Source: Candidatus Dormiibacterota bacterium
Lineage (GTDB): Bacteria; Chloroflexota; Dormibacteria; Aeolococcales; Aeolococcaceae
DNA: 6,836 bases
Direction of reading: 5' to 3'
Assembly (NCBI GenBank): GCA_003170875.1
Contig: PMYJ01000057.1
Location: 1-6,836 of the forward strand
A program made the position numbers and the translations under genes. A model generated the notes under the pieces. It saw only the letters and a list, made by a program, of their open reading frames with translations, had not been told where the DNA came from and searched no databases. Positions 5,603-6,836 of the stretch are shown here, piece by piece; the stretch's first letter is position 1; every line of letters begins with the position of its first letter.

Positions 5603-6297
5603 GCCGGCACTGCGGGCCGTCCGCGCCGGACCCGGACTCGCAGCGACCAGCCGGCCGCGGCGATGGCGAGCAGCGCGACCACGTACACCAGGCTGTGCGC
5701 GAGCATCAGGCTCACCGGGTCCGCGGGGAAGCCACCGGCCAGGTAGGCGAGCTGGATGGGGCCGTTCATAGGGAGGATGCCATTGACCCACGCCCCCCCG
5801 CTGAGCGCCAGCTGGATGCCCACCAGACCGATGATCACGAGCGTCCCCTCCAGGTCATGGGGCAGGACGGCGGCCACGGCGAGACCCAGGGAGACCGCGA
5901 TCGGGGGCACCAGCAGGCACGAGCCGAAGAGCGCAGCGACCGACACCGGAGAGGAGACCAGCGTCATCGCCACCCCCACGAGCGCGGCGAACGCGGTGCC
6001 CCCGCCGAGCAGGAGCAGGAAGCGTCCGAGCATCAGCTCAGCCGGACGGAAACCGATGAGCACCAGCCGCGGCTCGGCCTCCCGCGCCGCCAGCACGGCG
6101 AAGAGGGCTGCGCAGGCCACCGACCAGCTCATGCCCAGGGCGCCGAACTCGATCGCGTTCTCCTTGCTCTGGCTCAGCATCGCGAGGTAGAGGGCGACCG
6201 GGAGCGCGACCAGGATGGCGAGCGCGAGGCGCCGTCGGAGCAGCTGGCGACCCTGCATCTCGGCGGCGATGACGGTGCGCTGCAGGAACGCCTTCAC
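5596..6297 (-). CDS. ABC-2-type transporter permease
   Basis: This 233-residue integral membrane protein should form the channel of an ABC exporter with the ATPase encoded just upstream. By eye there are about six hydrophobic segments, near residues 24-41, 53-71, 91-113, 119-144, 151-172 and 197-217, after a short basic N-terminus (Q-L-L-R-R-R) and before a very basic C-terminus (R-V-R-V-R-R-G-R), consistent with both ends in the cytoplasm. The frame is open farther upstream, but that part is the ATPase gene in another frame. The GTG at 6297 overlaps the ATPase stop as GTGA and has GGAGG 8 nt upstream, which fixes the start. I cannot name the substrate; CcmB-like and drug or lipid exporter permeases look similar at this level. 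The gene ends inside the last codons of cofD on the other strand. Confidence 0.8.
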   Translation of the reverse strand: MKAFLQRTVIAAEMQGRQLLRRRLALAILVALPVALYLAMLSQSKENAIEFGALGMSWSVACAALFAVLAAREAEPRLVLIGFRPAELMLGRFLLLLGGGTAFAALVGVAMTLVSSPVSVAALFGSCLLVPPIAVSLGLAVAAVLPHDLEGTLVIIGLVGIQLALSGGAWVNGILPMNGPIQLAYLAGGFPADPVSLMLAHSLVYVVALLAIAAAGWSLRVRVRRGRPAVPAQ

Positions 6298-6836
6298 CCC
6301 GGTCGCCTCCCGGCCTCCGGGGAGGCAGGCGAGCGGCGCGACGGATGGGTCAGGTCCATGACGCGATCGACCCGGGAGAGCTCGCTCAGCATGTGGGTGA
6401 CCACCACGGTCGCCCTGCCGGCGGCACGCCACCCGATGACGTGGTCCCAGAAGTTGACGTAGGAGCCGGTGTCGAACCCCTGGTAGGGCTCGTCGAGGAG
6501 GAGCACCTCCGGGTCGCCGAGGAGAGCGAGGGCGAGGTTGAGCTTCTGCCGGGTCCCGCCCGAGAGGTCCTTGGACACGGATCTGTCGCCGACCGGGAAG
6601 TCGAGCTCCTCGAGCAGCTGCCGCCCGGCGGCCACCGCGTCCTTCCGGCTCAGCCCAAACGCGGCTCCGAAGAGCGCCAGATGCTCGTCGGCATTCAGCA
6701 GCTCGAGCAACCCGGGCTCCTGGGGGCAGTACCCGATGCGCCCACGCTCCTCCACCCTCCCGGCGTCGGGACGGGTGATCCCGGCGCAGATCCGGAGCAG
6801 GGTGGTCTTGCCGCACCCGTTCTCCCCCACCAGGGC
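6294..6836 (-). CDS. ABC transporter ATP-binding protein, N-terminus beyond the window
   Basis: The frame enters at the right edge just before Walker A, so about 30 N-terminal residues are missing; the visible 180 residues run to a TGA at 6296-6294. Walker A reads G-E-N-G-C-G-K-T-T. The Q-loop is Y-C-P-Q-E-P-G, the ABC signature L-S-G-G-T-R-Q-K, Walker B L-L-L-D-E-P followed by Y-Q-G-F-D as the D-loop, and the H-loop V-V-V-T-H, all intact. Only some 30 residues follow the H-loop, so there is none of the C-terminal extension seen in larger exporters of the bacitracin-resistance type. A GTG a few codons inside the edge lies within the Walker A strand and is not the true start. It is cytoplasmic and drives the permease encoded immediately downstream, whose start overlaps its stop by 4 bp. 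The substrate is unknown. Confidence 0.93.
   Translation of the reverse strand, partial: ALVGENGCGKTTLLRICAGITRPDAGRVEERGRIGYCPQEPGLLELLNADEHLALFGAAFGLSRKDAVAAGRQLLEELDFPVGDRSVSKDLSGGTRQKLNLALALLGDPEVLLLDEPYQGFDTGSYVNFWDHVIGWRAAGRATVVVTHMLSELSRVDRVMDLTHPSRRSPASPEAGRRPG
6306..6310 (-). promoter_or_regulatory. Ribosome binding site fixing the permease start
   Basis: On the minus strand GGAGG lies inside the end of the ATPase gene, exactly 8 nt before the permease GTG at 6297. It separates the real permease start from the long upstream reading of the same frame. Confidence 0.65.

Noticed and set aside
1..6836. CRISPR array, tRNA genes, insertion sequences, attachment sites
   Set aside because: No regularly spaced repeats, cloverleaf-like segments, transposase motifs or terminal inverted repeats were found by reading; the only direct repeat noted is the 33-bp coding duplication.

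Overview
The window comes from a very GC-rich bacterial chromosome with dense gene packing, frequent GTG starts, 4-bp start/stop overlaps and GGAGG ribosome binding sites. A coenzyme F420 biosynthesis cluster is present, and two genes seem to lack Shine-Dalgarno sites. Together these suggest an actinobacterium or one of the high-GC soil lineages near Chloroflexota (for example Dormibacterota). That placement is inference; no marker gene here settles it. No tRNA, rRNA, CRISPR array, insertion sequence or phage gene was seen.

Layout, left to right. (1) 1-134, minus: the N-terminus of a universal-stress-protein-like gene that runs off the left edge. (2) 135-258: a short divergent intergenic region with an AT-rich island. 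(3) 259-1158, plus: a protein with a low-complexity N-terminus followed by two clear and one degenerate copy of the PCP_red domain, which is otherwise known from the C-terminus of the dark protochlorophyllide reductase B subunit. (4) 2127-1195, minus: an aldose 1-epimerase family protein, downstream of (5) 3214-2162, minus: a BchI/ChlI-type AAA+ ATPase. Genes 4 and 5 are 34 nt apart and probably form one operon. (6) 3302-5602, plus: a tight cofC-cofE-cofD operon for coenzyme F420. (7) 6836-5596, minus: an ABC exporter, with a truncated ATPase followed by its ABC-2-type permease, meeting cofD tail to tail with a 7-bp overlap.

How the genes work together. CofC activates a three-carbon phospho-acid with GTP, CofD joins it to the deazaflavin Fo, and CofE adds the glutamate tail, so these three genes cover F420 assembly after Fo. 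The Fo synthase and a dehydro-F420 reductase are not in the window. The BchI-type ATPase normally powers metal insertion into a tetrapyrrole together with D and H subunits, but neither is visible here. The ABC pair exports an unknown substrate.

The least explained part is the left end. A protein built from tandem PCP_red domains sits head to head with a universal-stress-like gene, and about 1 kb away there is an unaccompanied chelatase-type ATPase. Two protein families named for chlorophyll synthesis therefore lie close together with no other chlorophyll gene in sight.
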